This document shows, piece after piece, positions 1 to 9,940 of a stretch of DNA of 64,000 nucleotides (the first letter of the stretch is position 1; each line of letters opens with the position of its first letter). The stretch comes from an uncultured Marinicella sp. (GTDB taxonomy: Bacteria; Pseudomonadota; Gammaproteobacteria; Xanthomonadales; Marinicellaceae): NCBI GenBank assembly GCA_947502925.1, contig CANNBS010000008.1:31421-95420 (forward strand), read 5' to 3'. The notes beneath the pieces were generated by a model. That model searched no databases. It was not told where the DNA came from and saw nothing but the letters and a program-made list of their open reading frames with translations. The translations under genes were made by a program, and so were the position numbers.

Positions 1-1594
1 GCTGCCGGACAATGCCATTATCCATGGTGTAATGATATAAACTGACATCCGCCATCAGCCGATGATTGGGGTTTTCCCAACGTAAACCGACTTCGTAATT
101 AATCCCAGACTCTGGTTCCAAATCCATATTGATGATGTTATCAGATGATCGAACCTCAGCCAATGTCGGCGGTGAATAGCCTTTAGAAACAGAAGCCCGC
201 ACAGCCAAATCATCAGTCAGTAAATACGCTGTGGCCAGACGTGGCATCCAGATTCGCCCAAACGAAATCCGGCCGTCAGATTCTGACGTTTGATCATCAT
301 CAGATACATAATCTATCGCCGCATAATTAAGACCCAAAGACCCTTCCACGGTCCATCGGTTATCTATATTAAGCATACCCCGGTAAAATAAACCGGCGCG
401 GCTGTTATCCAGCTCATCTCTGGCCTGAAGCACCCCGGGACGGCCCTGCTCGTTATCGTAATTAATGATATTATTCCAGCCTTTTTGCGCTTCTATCCCC
501 CACTGCATTTCCCAATCGATGTTTGCACTTAAGCTGTCCTGATAAGAAAAATAAGACCGTAAACCGGCATTTTTCTCGGTGCGAAATTCATAATTGGTGA
601 TAAACGGGTTTTCAAAATCAGTGTCCGAACCAAATAAACTGATGCTGTGAGTCAGCCTGTCGTTGATACGGGCCTCATGTACCACACCTGTGAACAAAGT
701 TTCATTGTATATCCCCGCCTGCTGTTCTTCAGCAGAGGGTGTAAAGGCCGTGGCTGGACGCGACTGGCGTGGGTTTTCCCGGCGCTGGCTTTCAGTGAGA
801 CCGCCTGGTGTCTCATAATGTAAATCCGAATAGAAGGCCAGAAAACGCAGCTCATTACTGTCAGAATAACGCCATTGATGCGCCGTCTGATAGGTTTTTC
901 TATCTAAAGCTGAGTGATCCCGATAACCATCCGACTGAAGAAAGGATTGGTCAAATGAAAAACCATACTCATCGTTGACGCGGCGCTGAACAGACAGTTG
1001 TTCCTGTTTTAAGCCATAAGAACCACCACTCAGTAACACGGACCCCCGGTTTTGTAGCACATCGAAGCCTTTCGGCTGCAGACGGATAACGCCACCGGAA
1101 TTGGCGCCATATAATGAACCATCCGGACCCTTTAACACATGAATCGAGGCAATCGATGCCGGATCCATTAAATTTAAATAGGTATTGCCCCCGGCATCGG
1201 TTAAAGAAAACTCATCCAGATAAATTTTCACATTACGAATACCGAAGGGCGAACGAATTAAACTGCCACGCATGGCCAGGCGGTAACTTCCCGGCGAACG
1301 CTGTTCCATACGCAAGCCAGGTACACTGTTGATGGCCGGTAACAGCGTGGTGGTTTGCTGAACTTCGATGTCATCGCTTGAAAGCGATTGTGCCGCAGCG
1401 GTAAAACCCAGTATCCGCCGGGTGTTAAAATGGCCAATGATTTCCATCGACTCAAGCTCAGTGACCCCGTCTTTTTCAGCCGGTTCTGAATCCTCAGCTG
1501 AATCCTGGCCATACACCGGACCACCACATAGCCCGCTTAACAGCATTAAGAAGGCGGCCACTTTGATGGTGGCCGGTTTTAAGTCAAAAAGCAC
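1..1594 (-). CDS. TonB-dependent outer-membrane receptor, C-terminus beyond window
   Basis: Outer-membrane TonB-gated importer of the FecA/siderophore-receptor type; the ligand cannot be read. Translation of the minus strand is open for 531 codons to the window edge, so the end of the barrel is missing. The GTG at 1594 lies directly after the stop of the upstream gene (TAA then GTG, no gap), followed by a signal peptide ending near VYGQDS. The plug follows, with RGSLIRSPFGIRNVKIYLDE and a stretch reading LKGPDGSLYGANSGGV, both typical of this family. Barrel strands include the common 'SKGYSPPTLAEVR' and 'LEPESGINYEVGLRWEN' segments. It is probably cotranscribed with the preceding PQQ-type dehydrogenase. 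An internal ATG about 16 codons in (LMLLSG) is an alternative start. No histidine-rich loop is seen, unlike the receptor at 10568. Confidence 0.88.
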   Translation of the reverse strand, partial: MLFDLKPATIKVAAFLMLLSGLCGGPVYGQDSAEDSEPAEKDGVTELESMEIIGHFNTRRILGFTAAAQSLSSDDIEVQQTTTLLPAINSVPGLRMEQRSPGSYRLAMRGSLIRSPFGIRNVKIYLDEFSLTDAGGNTYLNLMDPASIASIHVLKGPDGSLYGANSGGVIRLQPKGFDVLQNRGSVLLSGGSYGLKQEQLSVQRRVNDEYGFSFDQSFLQSDGYRDHSALDRKTYQTAHQWRYSDSNELRFLAFYSDLHYETPGGLTESQRRENPRQSRPATAFTPSAEEQQAGIYNETLFTGVVHEARINDRLTHSISLFGSDTDFENPFITNYEFRTEKNAGLRSYFSYQDSLSANIDWEMQWGIEAQKGWNNIINYDNEQGRPGVLQARDELDNSRAGLFYRGMLNIDNRWTVEGSLGLNYAAIDYVSDDDQTSESDGRISFGRIWMPRLATAYLLTDDLAVRASVSKGYSPPTLAEVRSSDNIINMDLEPESGINYEVGLRWENPNHRLMADVSLYHYTMDNGIVRQ

Positions 1595-2881
1595 TTATTC
1601 TTTATCAATTTTATACAAGTTACCGGCATCCGTGATGGTGTACAAAGCACCGTCGTTACCTTGTATCACATCTCTGAACCGCTCACTCTTATCGGTCAGC
1701 AAACGCTCTTCACCCACCACGCGGTTATCTTCAATCACCAGCCTGGCAATATGACTACTGTTTAAGCCACCCATAAACAGATTATTCTCCCATTCAGGCA
1801 TATTTGTGCCCGAATAAAACGTCATGCCACTGGGTGACAGCACCGGATCCCAATAATAAACCGGCTGCTCCATGCCTTCTTTCTGCTGAATAACCGGATC
1901 ACCAATGGCGGCACCCATGTATTCAATCCCGTAAGTAATCACCGGCCAGCCATAATTGTTCCCCGGTTTAATCAGATTCAATTCATCACCACCCCGCGGT
2001 CCGAATTCACCACTCCAGAGCTCACCGGTGACCGGATGAAACGCCAGACCTTGTGGGTTGCGGTGACCGTAACTATAAATTTCCGGCTCTGCATTATCCT
2101 GGTCGATAAAAGGATTATCAGACACCGGCTCACCCTCGGTGGTGATGTGGATAATGCTTCCGATGGAGACATTTAAATCCTGCGCCTTCACCCGCGTTTC
2201 CCGATCCGATCGCTCACCGATACTAACAAACAAGTCGCCATTCTCATCAAACACAACACGACCGCCATAATGCAACTTACCATCATAGGTCGGTGTTGCC
2301 CGATAAATCACTTCAGCATCCTCTATCCGAGCCTCGTTATCAGCCAAACGACCTTTCGCCACCGCCGTATGATTACCGCCTTTAACACGCTCAGAAAAGA
2401 CCCAATACACCATCCGACTGCTGTCAAAATCAGGCGCCAAAGCCAGACCCAGTAAACCGCCCTGGCCCCGATCATCCACCTCAGGCAGTCCGGTAATCGC
2501 CTCACTCACTTGCCCGGTTTCAACATCAACAATCCGCATAACCCCGGCTTTTTCAGTCACCAACAAGCGCCCGTCCGGTAGCATCACAGCACCCCACGGC
2601 GAACGTAAATCCTCTGTAATTAACTCAACTTTATACGGCGTGCTCGTCTTCACACCCGCCACCCGCGTCTGGCCCTCAAACGCCGGTTCATAATCCGTAT
2701 TGGCCTCCCGGGTTTCCACCGGTGGTAGTCTGTCATCAGACGTGGTCATGTCTGAAGAAACCTTTACATCGACTGTCTTTTTATCGTCACCATCATCAGG
2801 TGAATTGTTTGCAGTGGATTCCAGACCATTACAAGCACTTAATGCCAATAAAAGAATTAAAGAAGTTATAATGTTTTTCAT
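1595..2881 (-). CDS. PQQ-dependent aldose sugar dehydrogenase, lipoprotein
   Basis: Soluble-type quinoprotein glucose/sorbosone dehydrogenase fold (six-bladed beta-propeller; YliI/Asd family) that oxidises sugars with PQQ in the periplasm. It has a lipoprotein signal with lipobox LSAC, Cys17, so it is probably membrane anchored. A low-complexity acidic linker of about 40 residues follows (SPDDGDDKKTVD). Family signatures are 'LPDGRLLVTEKAG' near residue 105, 'GHRNPQGLAFHP' near 273 and 'GPRGGDELNLIKPGNNYGWP' near 295. At 428 residues it is full length with the usual linker. It is the first gene of a two-gene unit with the TonB receptor, whose start codon abuts its stop. The substrate is unknown. 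No PQQ synthesis genes are visible here, so apo-enzyme or scavenged PQQ is possible. Confidence 0.9.
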   Translation of the reverse strand: MKNIITSLILLLALSACNGLESTANNSPDDGDDKKTVDVKVSSDMTTSDDRLPPVETREANTDYEPAFEGQTRVAGVKTSTPYKVELITEDLRSPWGAVMLPDGRLLVTEKAGVMRIVDVETGQVSEAITGLPEVDDRGQGGLLGLALAPDFDSSRMVYWVFSERVKGGNHTAVAKGRLADNEARIEDAEVIYRATPTYDGKLHYGGRVVFDENGDLFVSIGERSDRETRVKAQDLNVSIGSIIHITTEGEPVSDNPFIDQDNAEPEIYSYGHRNPQGLAFHPVTGELWSGEFGPRGGDELNLIKPGNNYGWPVITYGIEYMGAAIGDPVIQQKEGMEQPVYYWDPVLSPSGMTFYSGTNMPEWENNLFMGGLNSSHIARLVIEDNRVVGEERLLTDKSERFRDVIQGNDGALYTITDAGNLYKIDKE

Positions 2882-3085
2882 AATATATTAAAACTTGTGA
2901 AATTATTTTTAGCATATCATATTTCAGAAGAATATTGAGTGAAATAGAGCCTTACCACCACTTACCAAAGGTTCATTTAATAATTTACATAATATTTTCA
3001 CATTTCACATCATGTTAAAGTGATATCATAAATCTTAAATAATTTAATTTATTAGATAGCAATAAACACAAGAACAATCTGATGC

Positions 3086-4276
3086 ATGACTAAAATAAAA
3101 ACGACAGTTTCAACCACCCAAAAATCTTTGCTGATAAGTGCTCTCATCATTATGCTTGGACTTACTTTAGCCTGGATTATCTTAAATACAGAACCAGAAG
3201 CACAACGCGAAGGTGCCACAAAAAAAACGGCCATGTTGGTCGAAACCATACCAGTTGAAATAGGTGATTTCACTCCAGTCATAGAAGTCATGGGCACTGT
3301 ATTACCTTCACGAGATGTACAGTTACAAGCCCAAGTTAATGGTCAGGTACAATCCTTGTCTGATGCTTTTATTCCTGGCACAATTGTTAACAAAGGTGAC
3401 AAACTGTTGCAAATCGATCCTCAGGATTATAAAAATCAAATCATACAAAGTAAAAGCCAACTACAAAAGGCCCAAACTGCATTACAAATAGAAATGGGTG
3501 AACAAATTGCAGCCCAGAGGGATTATGAACGCTTAGGCCGTGAATTAGAAGAACCTCAAAAATCTTTGGTTCTCAGAAAACCCCAACTCACCAATGCTCA
3601 AGCTGCCGTTTCAGAGGCCCAGGCTCAATTGGATCAGGCTAATCTCAATTTAGCGCGGGCACAAATCAAAGCCCCTTTTGATGCGCAGATTCAAAACATT
3701 CATGTAAACCTTGGCTCACAAGTCAGCAACGGCACAATCCTGGCAGATTTAGTGGGAGTTGAAACCTATTGGGTTGAAGCCAGCGTACCAATCAGTCAAT
3801 CATCCTGGATTAACAATACAAATGACAACCAGGATAAGTTAGTTACAATCCGTGATAGGTTGAGTTGGCCCGACGATGTCAGCCGCCAGGGTCGCCTGTT
3901 AAGCTTAATTGGTCAAGTCGATAATGAATCACGCATGGCAAGAATATTGATTTCTGTTGACGATCCACTGGCCCTCGAGAATCCACAGTTGCCTCGTTTA
4001 ACAATCGGTACTTACGTTTCATCCCTTATCCCAACCAAAAAACTTACAAATGTCGCCAGGATTGAACGTCAATATATCAGAAAGAATGACACTCTCTGGA
4101 TTATGGATAATCAACAACTAAACATTAAACAATTAAACGTTATTTTTCGTGATAACCAATATGTTTATGTCAAAGATACTCTACAGAGAGGTGAACAAAT
4201 TATCACCACCGATCTATCAAGAATCACGCAAGGGGCTGCCGTAAGAGTCGACAACCAGCAACAAGATGAAAACTAA
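3086..4276 (+). CDS. RND efflux periplasmic adaptor (membrane fusion protein)
   Basis: Periplasmic adaptor that links an inner-membrane RND pump to an outer-membrane channel. An N-terminal membrane anchor spans about residues 14-34. Then comes the lipoyl half-motif '[19 protein letters not shown]', a long alpha-hairpin rich in Gln/Ala/Leu (about residues 110-200), the second lipoyl half '[20 protein letters not shown]', and beta-barrel and membrane-proximal domains. Length 396 is normal. The stop overlaps the start of the permease by 11 bases, so the two are translated together. No TolC-type channel or local regulator is present in the neighbourhood. The start at 3086 lacks a clear Shine-Dalgarno sequence. 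Substrate unknown. Confidence 0.92.
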   Translation: MTKIKTTVSTTQKSLLISALIIMLGLTLAWIILNTEPEAQREGATKKTAMLVETIPVEIGDFTPVIEVMGTVLPSRDVQLQAQVNGQVQSLSDAFIPGTIVNKGDKLLQIDPQDYKNQIIQSKSQLQKAQTALQIEMGEQIAAQRDYERLGRELEEPQKSLVLRKPQLTNAQAAVSEAQAQLDQANLNLARAQIKAPFDAQIQNIHVNLGSQVSNGTILADLVGVETYWVEASVPISQSSWINNTNDNQDKLVTIRDRLSWPDDVSRQGRLLSLIGQVDNESRMARILISVDDPLALENPQLPRLTIGTYVSSLIPTKKLTNVARIERQYIRKNDTLWIMDNQQLNIKQLNVIFRDNQYVYVKDTLQRGEQIITTDLSRITQGAAVRVDNQQQDEN

Positions 4277-7200
4277 CCCACTCGACCAAATAAAACCGGG
4301 CCCCATAGCCTGGATGGCACAAAACCCCATTGCTGCTAATTTATTAATGATAATTTTGCTGGCAGGTGGCTTATATATGGCATATGCTGCAAAAAAAGAA
4401 GTGTTCCCTGAATATGAAATGGACTTCATTGATATTCGGGTGGCCTATCCAGGCTCGTCACCGGCCGAAGTTGAACAAGGTATCCTACAACCCATTGAGG
4501 ACGCCGTTCGCTCGGTACAGGGCATATTAGAACTGAGTTCTGAAGCCCGTGAAGGATCAGGCTCTGTCAGTATAGAATTAGTCGCCGGGACTGATCGTAT
4601 GAAAGCCTTTCAAGAAGTCGATCAGGCAGTTAATCGTATCAGAACATTTCCAGTCGATGCCGAAGACCCAGAAGTGAGTATTCGAGCTCGGCAACAAGAA
4701 GTAATGGACATCGGCTTGTATGGTGATATTGATATTTGGTCACTGCGTAAATTAATAGAACAACTGCGTGACCGCTTATTAACTGAACCTGAAATAACCC
4801 AGGTCGAATTGGGTAATATGCCCGATTACGTAACCCATGTTGAAATTAAACAATCACAGTTAAGACGCTATGGCCTGACATTGGCGGAAGTTGCTAACAT
4901 CATTTCCGACTCAGGCCGCGATGTTCCGGCCGGATCGATTGAAACCAGCAGTGGAGAAATATTATTACGCTTAAATGAGCGTAAACAATGGGCCGAAGAA
5001 TTCGGCCTCATTCCCATCATTAACGGTGAGAATGGCGCCACTGTCACACTGGCAGAAATTGCCAACATCGAAGATGGTTTTGAAGAAGCCGGTTTTCATT
5101 CACAATTTAATTGGCAGCCTTCAGTAGAACTCAGCGTTTTTCGTGTCGGTGAGCAGTCTCCAATCGAAGTGGCTGCAGCAGTTCAGAGGGTTTTATATGA
5201 GTTAGACACTACCCTGCCTCAAGGCGTTAATTATCGTATTGATAGCAATGATGCAGAAAACTTTAGTGATCGTCTTGATTTATTGTTGAGCAACGGCGGT
5301 CTTGCCATCATTATTGTACTGTTGATACTCGCATTATTCTTAGAATATAAGCTTGCCTTTTGGATTATGATGGGCATGACCATATCATTCGTGGGCGGGA
5401 TTTTATTTATTCCTTTTGTGGATGTCAGCATTAACATGATTTCCATGTTTGCTTTTCTGGTGGTATTAGGTATTGTTGTCGATGATGCCATTGTGGTGGG
5501 CGAAAACATACATGAACATCGCCAACAAGAATCTAATTACTTAGTGGCTGCAATAAAAGGTGCCAGAGACGTGGCTGTTCCGGTCACTTTTACCATCCTA
5601 ACCACCATCGTCGCTTTTTTACCGATTTTATTTATCCCAGGAACCACGGGTAAATTTTGGTGGCCATTTCCAGTTGTGGTAATCATCGTCTTATTGCTGT
5701 CTCTAATTGAGGCTTTATTTATTTTGCCTGCACATTTATCGCATACAAGCAAAACCAACAATAAGCTTGGACAAACAGTGCATCGACGTCAACAAGCCAT
5801 TGCCGGTCGATTTAACCGCTGGGTTGAAGAAAAATATCGACCTTTTATCGACCGTTGTTTACACCACCGTTATATCACCATCAGTCTCGGCATAAGCTTA
5901 CTCATTATTGCCGGCGCTTATGGCACCAGTGGCCATATGGGTTTTATCACCATGCCTCGAGTAGCAGCCAATGAAATTGAAGCCGGCGTTCGGTTACCTG
6001 TTGGCACCACGCGGGACCAGGCTTCAAAAATCGCCCAAATCATTACAGAATCAACCCACCGAATGTTTGATGAACATAACCTTTATCAAGCGGCGGAAGG
6101 TGTTAAAACCAATGTCAGAGGTAAAGATTTTATCGATGTCGAAATTGTCATGTTACCACCGGATGAACGGGATATGACTGCTGCCGATGTGATTGCTTTA
6201 TGGAGTCAAGAAATTGGAGATATACCCGGTATTGACCAAATTACATTTGAGGCTGAACGAGGACCGGGCGGACATCGCGATGACATCAGCGTCGACCTAA
6301 GTCACAATAATCCCGAATTACTGGTTCTGGCCAGTCAGCGATTTAAAACTAACATGGAAAGTTACGCCGCCACGCGAAACATCAACGATAATTACAACAA
6401 AGGCAAACAACAATATAACTTTACTCTATTACCGGAAGGGCATTTACTGGGACTGACCCCTGAAGATGTAGGCCGACAAGTGCGCAATGCCTTTTATGGC
6501 GCTGTTGTTATAAGACAACTAAGAGGCACCAACGAAATAGAAGTTCGGGTTAAACTGCCTTTATCGGAACGCAAAGACCACAGCACTTTGGAAAACCTGA
6601 TTATCCAGACGCCTGGCGGACAAGAGGTGCCACTACAGGATGTCGCTCAAATTGAATCCGGCGAAGCCTTCAGTTCACTCAGCAGACGTAATGGACGCCG
6701 AATTATCAACGTTAGCATGGATGTCGAACCACAAAACACACTGACACAAATTTCCGCCGCAATGAAAGAAGAAGTGTTACCAAATTTAAGAACAGAATTC
6801 CCAGGATTGACATGGGACTTTCGTGGTAGCGATGCCCAAATGCGGGAATCTACTCAGGTACTCTGGAGTGGCTTTGCCATGGCCATGTTTATCATCTATG
6901 CCCTGCTCGCGATTGCCTTTGGTAGTTATGTCCAACCACTGATTGTTATGATGGCGATTCCTTTTGGTGCCATCGGTGTGGTCATTGGCCACCTCATGCT
7001 CGGCTATGATTTATCCCTGGTGAGCTTAATGGGCACGGTCGCACTTTCCGGAGTGGTAGTTAATGGCTCGCTTATTATGATTGATCACGCCAACAAACGA
7101 CGAAAATCATTATCCGCCATTGAAGCCATCAGAGAAGCCGGCGTAAGGCGTTTTAGACCCATTCTGTTAACCACACTCACCACCTTTGGCGGCCTCACAC

Positions 7201-7364
7201 CCATCATCTTAGAACGCTCGATGCAAGCGGCTCAATTAATTCCCATGGCCATCGCCCTCGGATTCGGCATCGTCTTTGCCAGCGCCATCCTGCTCATCAT
7301 GGTCCCCTGCTTTTACATGACCATAGAAGACATCAAAGCAAAACTCATTAGCAAAAAGGTTTAA
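4266..7364 (+). CDS. RND-family efflux permease
   Basis: Proton-driven inner-membrane pump of the AcrB superfamily (1032 residues, usual size). An N-terminal transmembrane helix near residues 20-40 is followed by a large periplasmic porter domain. A membrane bundle follows, with '[19 protein letters not shown]' near residues 400-420; the paired Asp residues are the TM4 proton-relay signature. The second repeat ends with '[19 protein letters not shown]' near residue 930. The sequence looks like a generic drug/organic-compound RND pump rather than a CusA-type metal pump, since no methionine shuttle pattern was noticed. It is coupled to the adaptor by an 11-base overlap. The 3' flank leads directly into a repeat-rich gene-free region. 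Confidence 0.94.
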   Translation: MKTNPLDQIKPGPIAWMAQNPIAANLLMIILLAGGLYMAYAAKKEVFPEYEMDFIDIRVAYPGSSPAEVEQGILQPIEDAVRSVQGILELSSEAREGSGSVSIELVAGTDRMKAFQEVDQAVNRIRTFPVDAEDPEVSIRARQQEVMDIGLYGDIDIWSLRKLIEQLRDRLLTEPEITQVELGNMPDYVTHVEIKQSQLRRYGLTLAEVANIISDSGRDVPAGSIETSSGEILLRLNERKQWAEEFGLIPIINGENGATVTLAEIANIEDGFEEAGFHSQFNWQPSVELSVFRVGEQSPIEVAAAVQRVLYELDTTLPQGVNYRIDSNDAENFSDRLDLLLSNGGLAIIIVLLILALFLEYKLAFWIMMGMTISFVGGILFIPFVDVSINMISMFAFLVVLGIVVDDAIVVGENIHEHRQQESNYLVAAIKGARDVAVPVTFTILTTIVAFLPILFIPGTTGKFWWPFPVVVIIVLLLSLIEALFILPAHLSHTSKTNNKLGQTVHRRQQAIAGRFNRWVEEKYRPFIDRCLHHRYITISLGISLLIIAGAYGTSGHMGFITMPRVAANEIEAGVRLPVGTTRDQASKIAQIITESTHRMFDEHNLYQAAEGVKTNVRGKDFIDVEIVMLPPDERDMTAADVIALWSQEIGDIPGIDQITFEAERGPGGHRDDISVDLSHNNPELLVLASQRFKTNMESYAATRNINDNYNKGKQQYNFTLLPEGHLLGLTPEDVGRQVRNAFYGAVVIRQLRGTNEIEVRVKLPLSERKDHSTLENLIIQTPGGQEVPLQDVAQIESGEAFSSLSRRNGRRIINVSMDVEPQNTLTQISAAMKEEVLPNLRTEFPGLTWDFRGSDAQMRESTQVLWSGFAMAMFIIYALLAIAFGSYVQPLIVMMAIPFGAIGVVIGHLMLGYDLSLVSLMGTVALSGVVVNGSLIMIDHANKRRKSLSAIEAIREAGVRRFRPILLTTLTTFGGLTPIILERSMQAAQLIPMAIALGFGIVFASAILLIMVPCFYMTIEDIKAKLISKKV

Positions 7365-7463
7365 GCTGTCTTATGTTTATATCTATGCCCTTTGTTAAGA
7401 TACTTTTTAATCATGAATCCCGGTTATAAATAATGAAACCGGAACTGACTATGCCATAGTACT

Positions 7464-7482
7464 AAAGGGGTCAGTACCCTTT
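7464..7482. repeat. REP-like palindrome with GGGGTCA core
   Basis: AAAGGG and CCCTTT arms flank GTCAGTA. The AAAGGGGTCA core resembles the short palindromes often associated with REP-type transposases in proteobacteria. No such transposase gene is in the window. Confidence 0.45.
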
Positions 7483-7745
7483 ACTCGTACAATTCTTTTA
7501 ACATTAAATCAATTAAGTGAGCCTATGTATAAGGCGGCAGGGTTTATGCCCTGGCGAATAAAGGATGAGTGCAAGTGGGCAGCCAGATTGGGTGGAAAAC
7601 CAGACTGTTTATTTAAGTGGAATCGGAAAGCCCTAAGTCGAACCCACTTCATGCGGTTTGTCCCGCGCCTCGGCATTAAAAACAACAACGATATACTGAG
7701 TTATGAGTAAAAAAAGCTCATTTAGTCATTTCGAAGTTTTGGGAG

Positions 7746-7769
7746 ATCCACGGGTCTGGGCCCGTGGAT
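7746..7769. repeat. Perfect 9-bp-arm palindrome, dispersed-repeat type
   Basis: ATCCACGGG, a six-base spacer, then CCCGTGGAT. It sits between 'GGAG' and 'GACG' in the layout of the widespread dispersed palindromes of proteobacteria. It is not followed by a T-run, so it is not an obvious terminator. Confidence 0.5.
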
Positions 7770-8013
7770 GACGTAAAATTGTTTTTTTGGGTCAAATGTG
7801 CGCCTTTAGAGCACAGAGGCGGCGGGATTATGGTTATATTTGACTATTGGGTTTATTTGAAGCTTGGTACGCCTTCGGCGTAAGGCGGCGGGATTATATA
7901 AAATCACATCCATGTGATTTTCCCTTGCGGGCCGCGCTTAAGCGCGTTCAAAATGGCTATCCTGCCATTTTAGTCGAACCCAGTTGAAGGGTTCGTCCCG
8001 CGCCTCGGCCAAT

Positions 8014-8044
8014 AAAAAAGCCACCCTGTTGGGTGGCTTTTTTA
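8014..8044 (-). terminator. Intrinsic terminator of tmRNA (probably bidirectional)
   Basis: AAAAAAGCCACCC, a TGTT loop, then GGGTGGCTTTTTT. It lies immediately past the tmRNA 3' end, with T-runs in both orientations. Confidence 0.9.
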
Positions 8045-8045
8045 T

Positions 8046-8400
8046 TGGTGGAGGCGGCGGGAATCGAACCCGCGTCCGCAAGTCCTCTGCTTGAGGCTCT
8101 ACATGCTTAGATTAGGCTTTTAGTCTTATGTTGATGACTCCGCCTGTCGGGATTCATCAACACCAGTTTGGATTTAGTTTAACCCAACGCATCCAAACGG
8201 TACGTTGAGCGATCTTGCTGGTTATGACGGGTAGTACATGAACGCAAGAAATCATGCGTACCCGCTGGCATTATTAAGCGGCCAGAGCGTAGTTATCGTC
8301 GTTTGCAACTATAACTTTGAAACTGTTTTTTACGAGGTGAATTTCGCCCTCGGCATGCACCTTCAAGTTTCGCGACCCACGTCGAAGCCAGGTCGCCCCC
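8046..8400 (-). ncRNA. ssrA: Transfer-messenger RNA (tmRNA)
   Basis: Rescues stalled ribosomes together with SmpB and tags truncated proteins for proteolysis. The 5' end GGGGGCGACC pairs with the 3' end CGCCTCC before the ACCA tail. The 3' tRNA-like domain carries the T-arm GGGTTCGATTCCC. The tag reading frame lies at about 8247-8276 and encodes ANDDNYALAA with a TAA stop, after the resume alanine codon GCA. At about 355 nt it has normal one-piece size. The tag substrates would be handled by the ClpXP and Lon encoded at 23-28 kb. No integrase gene lies next to it, although tmRNA is a common integration site; the repeats on its 3' side may be relics. Confidence 0.97.
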
Positions 8401-8414
8401 TTGTTCGGTTCTTA

Positions 8415-8443
8415 ATAAATGGAGGCATTCATCTCCATTTCAA
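8415..8443 (-). promoter_or_regulatory. Candidate tmRNA promoter
   Basis: On the minus strand TTGAAA is followed by a 17-base spacer and ATTTAT. The predicted start is just upstream of the mature 5' end. The spacer holds a 6-bp-arm palindrome, ATGGAG/CTCCAT. Confidence 0.45.
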
Positions 8444-8484
8444 GATTATAAATTGTATCACCTAATAACTGTATAGCAACTGAA

Positions 8485-9786
8485 TTAATGTGCAGCGGTA
8501 TTTTTTTCTGCCTTGTTTTTATAAACCACACCGCCTTTCATCACAAACTGCACGTTTTCCAGGACTTTAATATCCTCTAAAGGGTTGCTATCAACGGCAA
8601 TGATATCGGCTTTGAACCCGGTTTTAATTTCGCCTATATCTTTAATGCCGACGAGATCAGCGCTGTTAATGGTGGCAGACTGAATCGCTTCCAGTGCGGT
8701 CATGCCGTGTTTCATCATAGCTGAGAGTTCTTTGGCATTAAGTCCATGGGGAATTAAGGGTGAATCGGTGCCGAGGGCGATTTTAACGCCGGCTTTGATG
8801 GCTTTTTTCAGGTTTTTCTGAGCCAGTGGCAGGGTTTCTTCTGCTTTTTTTCGGGTAATGGGTGACATTTTATCGATATCTTTAAAAATAAATTCATCGG
8901 AACCCGTGGTTGGCACTAAATAAACACCCTTCTCTTTCATCAGATTAATCGCTTCTTTATCGACCATGGAGCCATGTTCAATCGATGCTGCGCCGGCTTT
9001 AATGGCGTTAATAATGCCTTCGGTGCCATGGGCATGGGCGGCGACTTTATAGCCATGTCGGCCGGCTTCTTCGACGATGACTTTCATTTCTTCGTTACTG
9101 AGTTGCTGGGCACCAACGGTGTCTTCTAAGGACAGGACGCCAGAGGTGGCATGCATTTTAATGACTTTGGCGCCCTGCTTAATCTGATAACGCACAGCTT
9201 TCAGCGCTTCATCGGCACCACTGACCACGCCCATTTTATAATTAGGTTCCAATAAAGATGGCACCAGGCCCTGGGTTACATCACCGTGACCACCGAGTAT
9301 CGTAATCATATGACCGGCAGGGATAATCCGCGGGCCTTTAATCCAGTCTTCTTTCACCGCCTGAGCCAGTGAAGCGCCAATCAATTCATCCGTAACGTGC
9401 AATGCGCCCACATTTCTGACCGTGGTAAACCCGGCCATAAGTGTTAATTCGGCATTCTTAGCCCCGCGTAAAGCGCCTTTGGTGGCCGGTTCCTGGGTAA
9501 TTATGGCGTCAAAGTTACCGACATAGTCCAGATCCAGGTGGGTGTGCATATCCATTAAACCGGGTAACAGAATTTTGTCTTCAAGATTTATCGTGGTGAT
9601 TGTATCGGGAATCGACTTTGGATTGATGGCCTTAATCACGTCATGTTCAATCAACAGTTTCGCCGGCGATATGAGTTCGCCACTGCGGACATCTAAATAG
9701 GCTTTGGCTTTAATCAGACGGGCATTTTCAGTGCCTGAGACGGATAGCGCGAAAAATAGGCAACATACAAAAAGACAGTTTTTCAT
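8485..9786 (-). CDS. Secreted metal-dependent amidohydrolase (imidazolonepropionase-like)
   Basis: Amidohydrolase-superfamily enzyme, 433 residues, with a signal peptide (MKNCLFVCCLFFALSVSG), so it is probably periplasmic. Metal-site motifs are complete: 'MDMHTHLD' near residue 80, a lysine in 'KVIKMHATSGV' near 210 that could be the bridging residue, 'AAHAHGTEG' near 250, 'IEHGSMVD' near 273 and 'LGTDSPL' near 343. Related proteins include Xaa-Pro/Xaa-Arg dipeptidases and imidazolonepropionase-like hydrolases; the substrate cannot be told. It is probably monocistronic, and its leader contains a strong hairpin plus U-run at 9868-9921. It differs from the paralogues at 15288 and 18263, which lack some or all of these metal ligands. 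Confidence 0.88.
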   Translation of the reverse strand: MKNCLFVCCLFFALSVSGTENARLIKAKAYLDVRSGELISPAKLLIEHDVIKAINPKSIPDTITTINLEDKILLPGLMDMHTHLDLDYVGNFDAIITQEPATKGALRGAKNAELTLMAGFTTVRNVGALHVTDELIGASLAQAVKEDWIKGPRIIPAGHMITILGGHGDVTQGLVPSLLEPNYKMGVVSGADEALKAVRYQIKQGAKVIKMHATSGVLSLEDTVGAQQLSNEEMKVIVEEAGRHGYKVAAHAHGTEGIINAIKAGAASIEHGSMVDKEAINLMKEKGVYLVPTTGSDEFIFKDIDKMSPITRKKAEETLPLAQKNLKKAIKAGVKIALGTDSPLIPHGLNAKELSAMMKHGMTALEAIQSATINSADLVGIKDIGEIKTGFKADIIAVDSNPLEDIKVLENVQFVMKGGVVYKNKAEKNTAAH

Positions 9787-9867
9787 GGTTAATTCTCTGT
9801 GACAAAACCATAGAATAACCTAAAAACTGTTTGTATCGTGAGACAATTAATTTTAAAAGACTAGACA

Positions 9868-9940
9868 TAAAAAAGTGCGTTCCCCCCAACCCCGAGATAG
9901 TAATTTGCGGGAGGAACACACTGTAAGGACGCAGTACTAA
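9868..9940 (-). ncRNA. Candidate small RNA or leader attenuator upstream of the amidohydrolase
   Basis: On the minus strand GTGTGTTCC and GGAACGCAC form a stem of nine positions (one mismatch), followed by TTTTTT. The loop is pyrimidine/G rich and includes GGGGTTGGGGG. TTGTCA with TAATTA 17 bases later lies just upstream (about 9940-9970), giving a transcript of about 70 nt. It sits roughly 80 bases before the amidohydrolase start, so it could be an independent small RNA or a premature-termination leader. I matched it to no known RNA family. Confidence 0.35.

Larger units (their letters stand above)
7365..8013. repeat. Gene-free mosaic of hairpins and broken tmRNA-like 3' ends
   Basis: About 650 bases without a convincing gene. 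The motif AGGCGGCGGGAT, which matches the end of tmRNA, occurs at about 7817 and 7883. The motif GTCGAACCCA followed by GTCCCGCGCCTCGGC occurs at about 7648-7675 and again at 7973-8009. Between these half-copies lie palindromes: TACGCC-TTC-GGCGTA near 7868, AAATCACAT-CC-ATGTGATTT at 7901-7920, CGCGCTTAAGCGCG at 7933-7946, AAAATGGC-TATCCT-GCCATTTT at 7950-7971 and CGAACCC/GGGTTCG at 7975-7995. I read this as repeated partial duplications of the tmRNA 3' end, interrupted by hairpin cassettes. Confidence 0.7.

Noticed and set aside
7525..7710. 61-codon open frame in the repeat region after the RND pump
   Set aside because: It runs through a degraded tmRNA-end repeat, has no family resemblance and no ribosome-binding site.
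7365..8400. Integrated prophage or genomic island at tmRNA
   Set aside because: No integrase, phage gene or cargo; only short repeat fragments flank the gene.
8238..8465. 75-codon plus-strand frame
   Set aside because: It is the complement of tmRNA.
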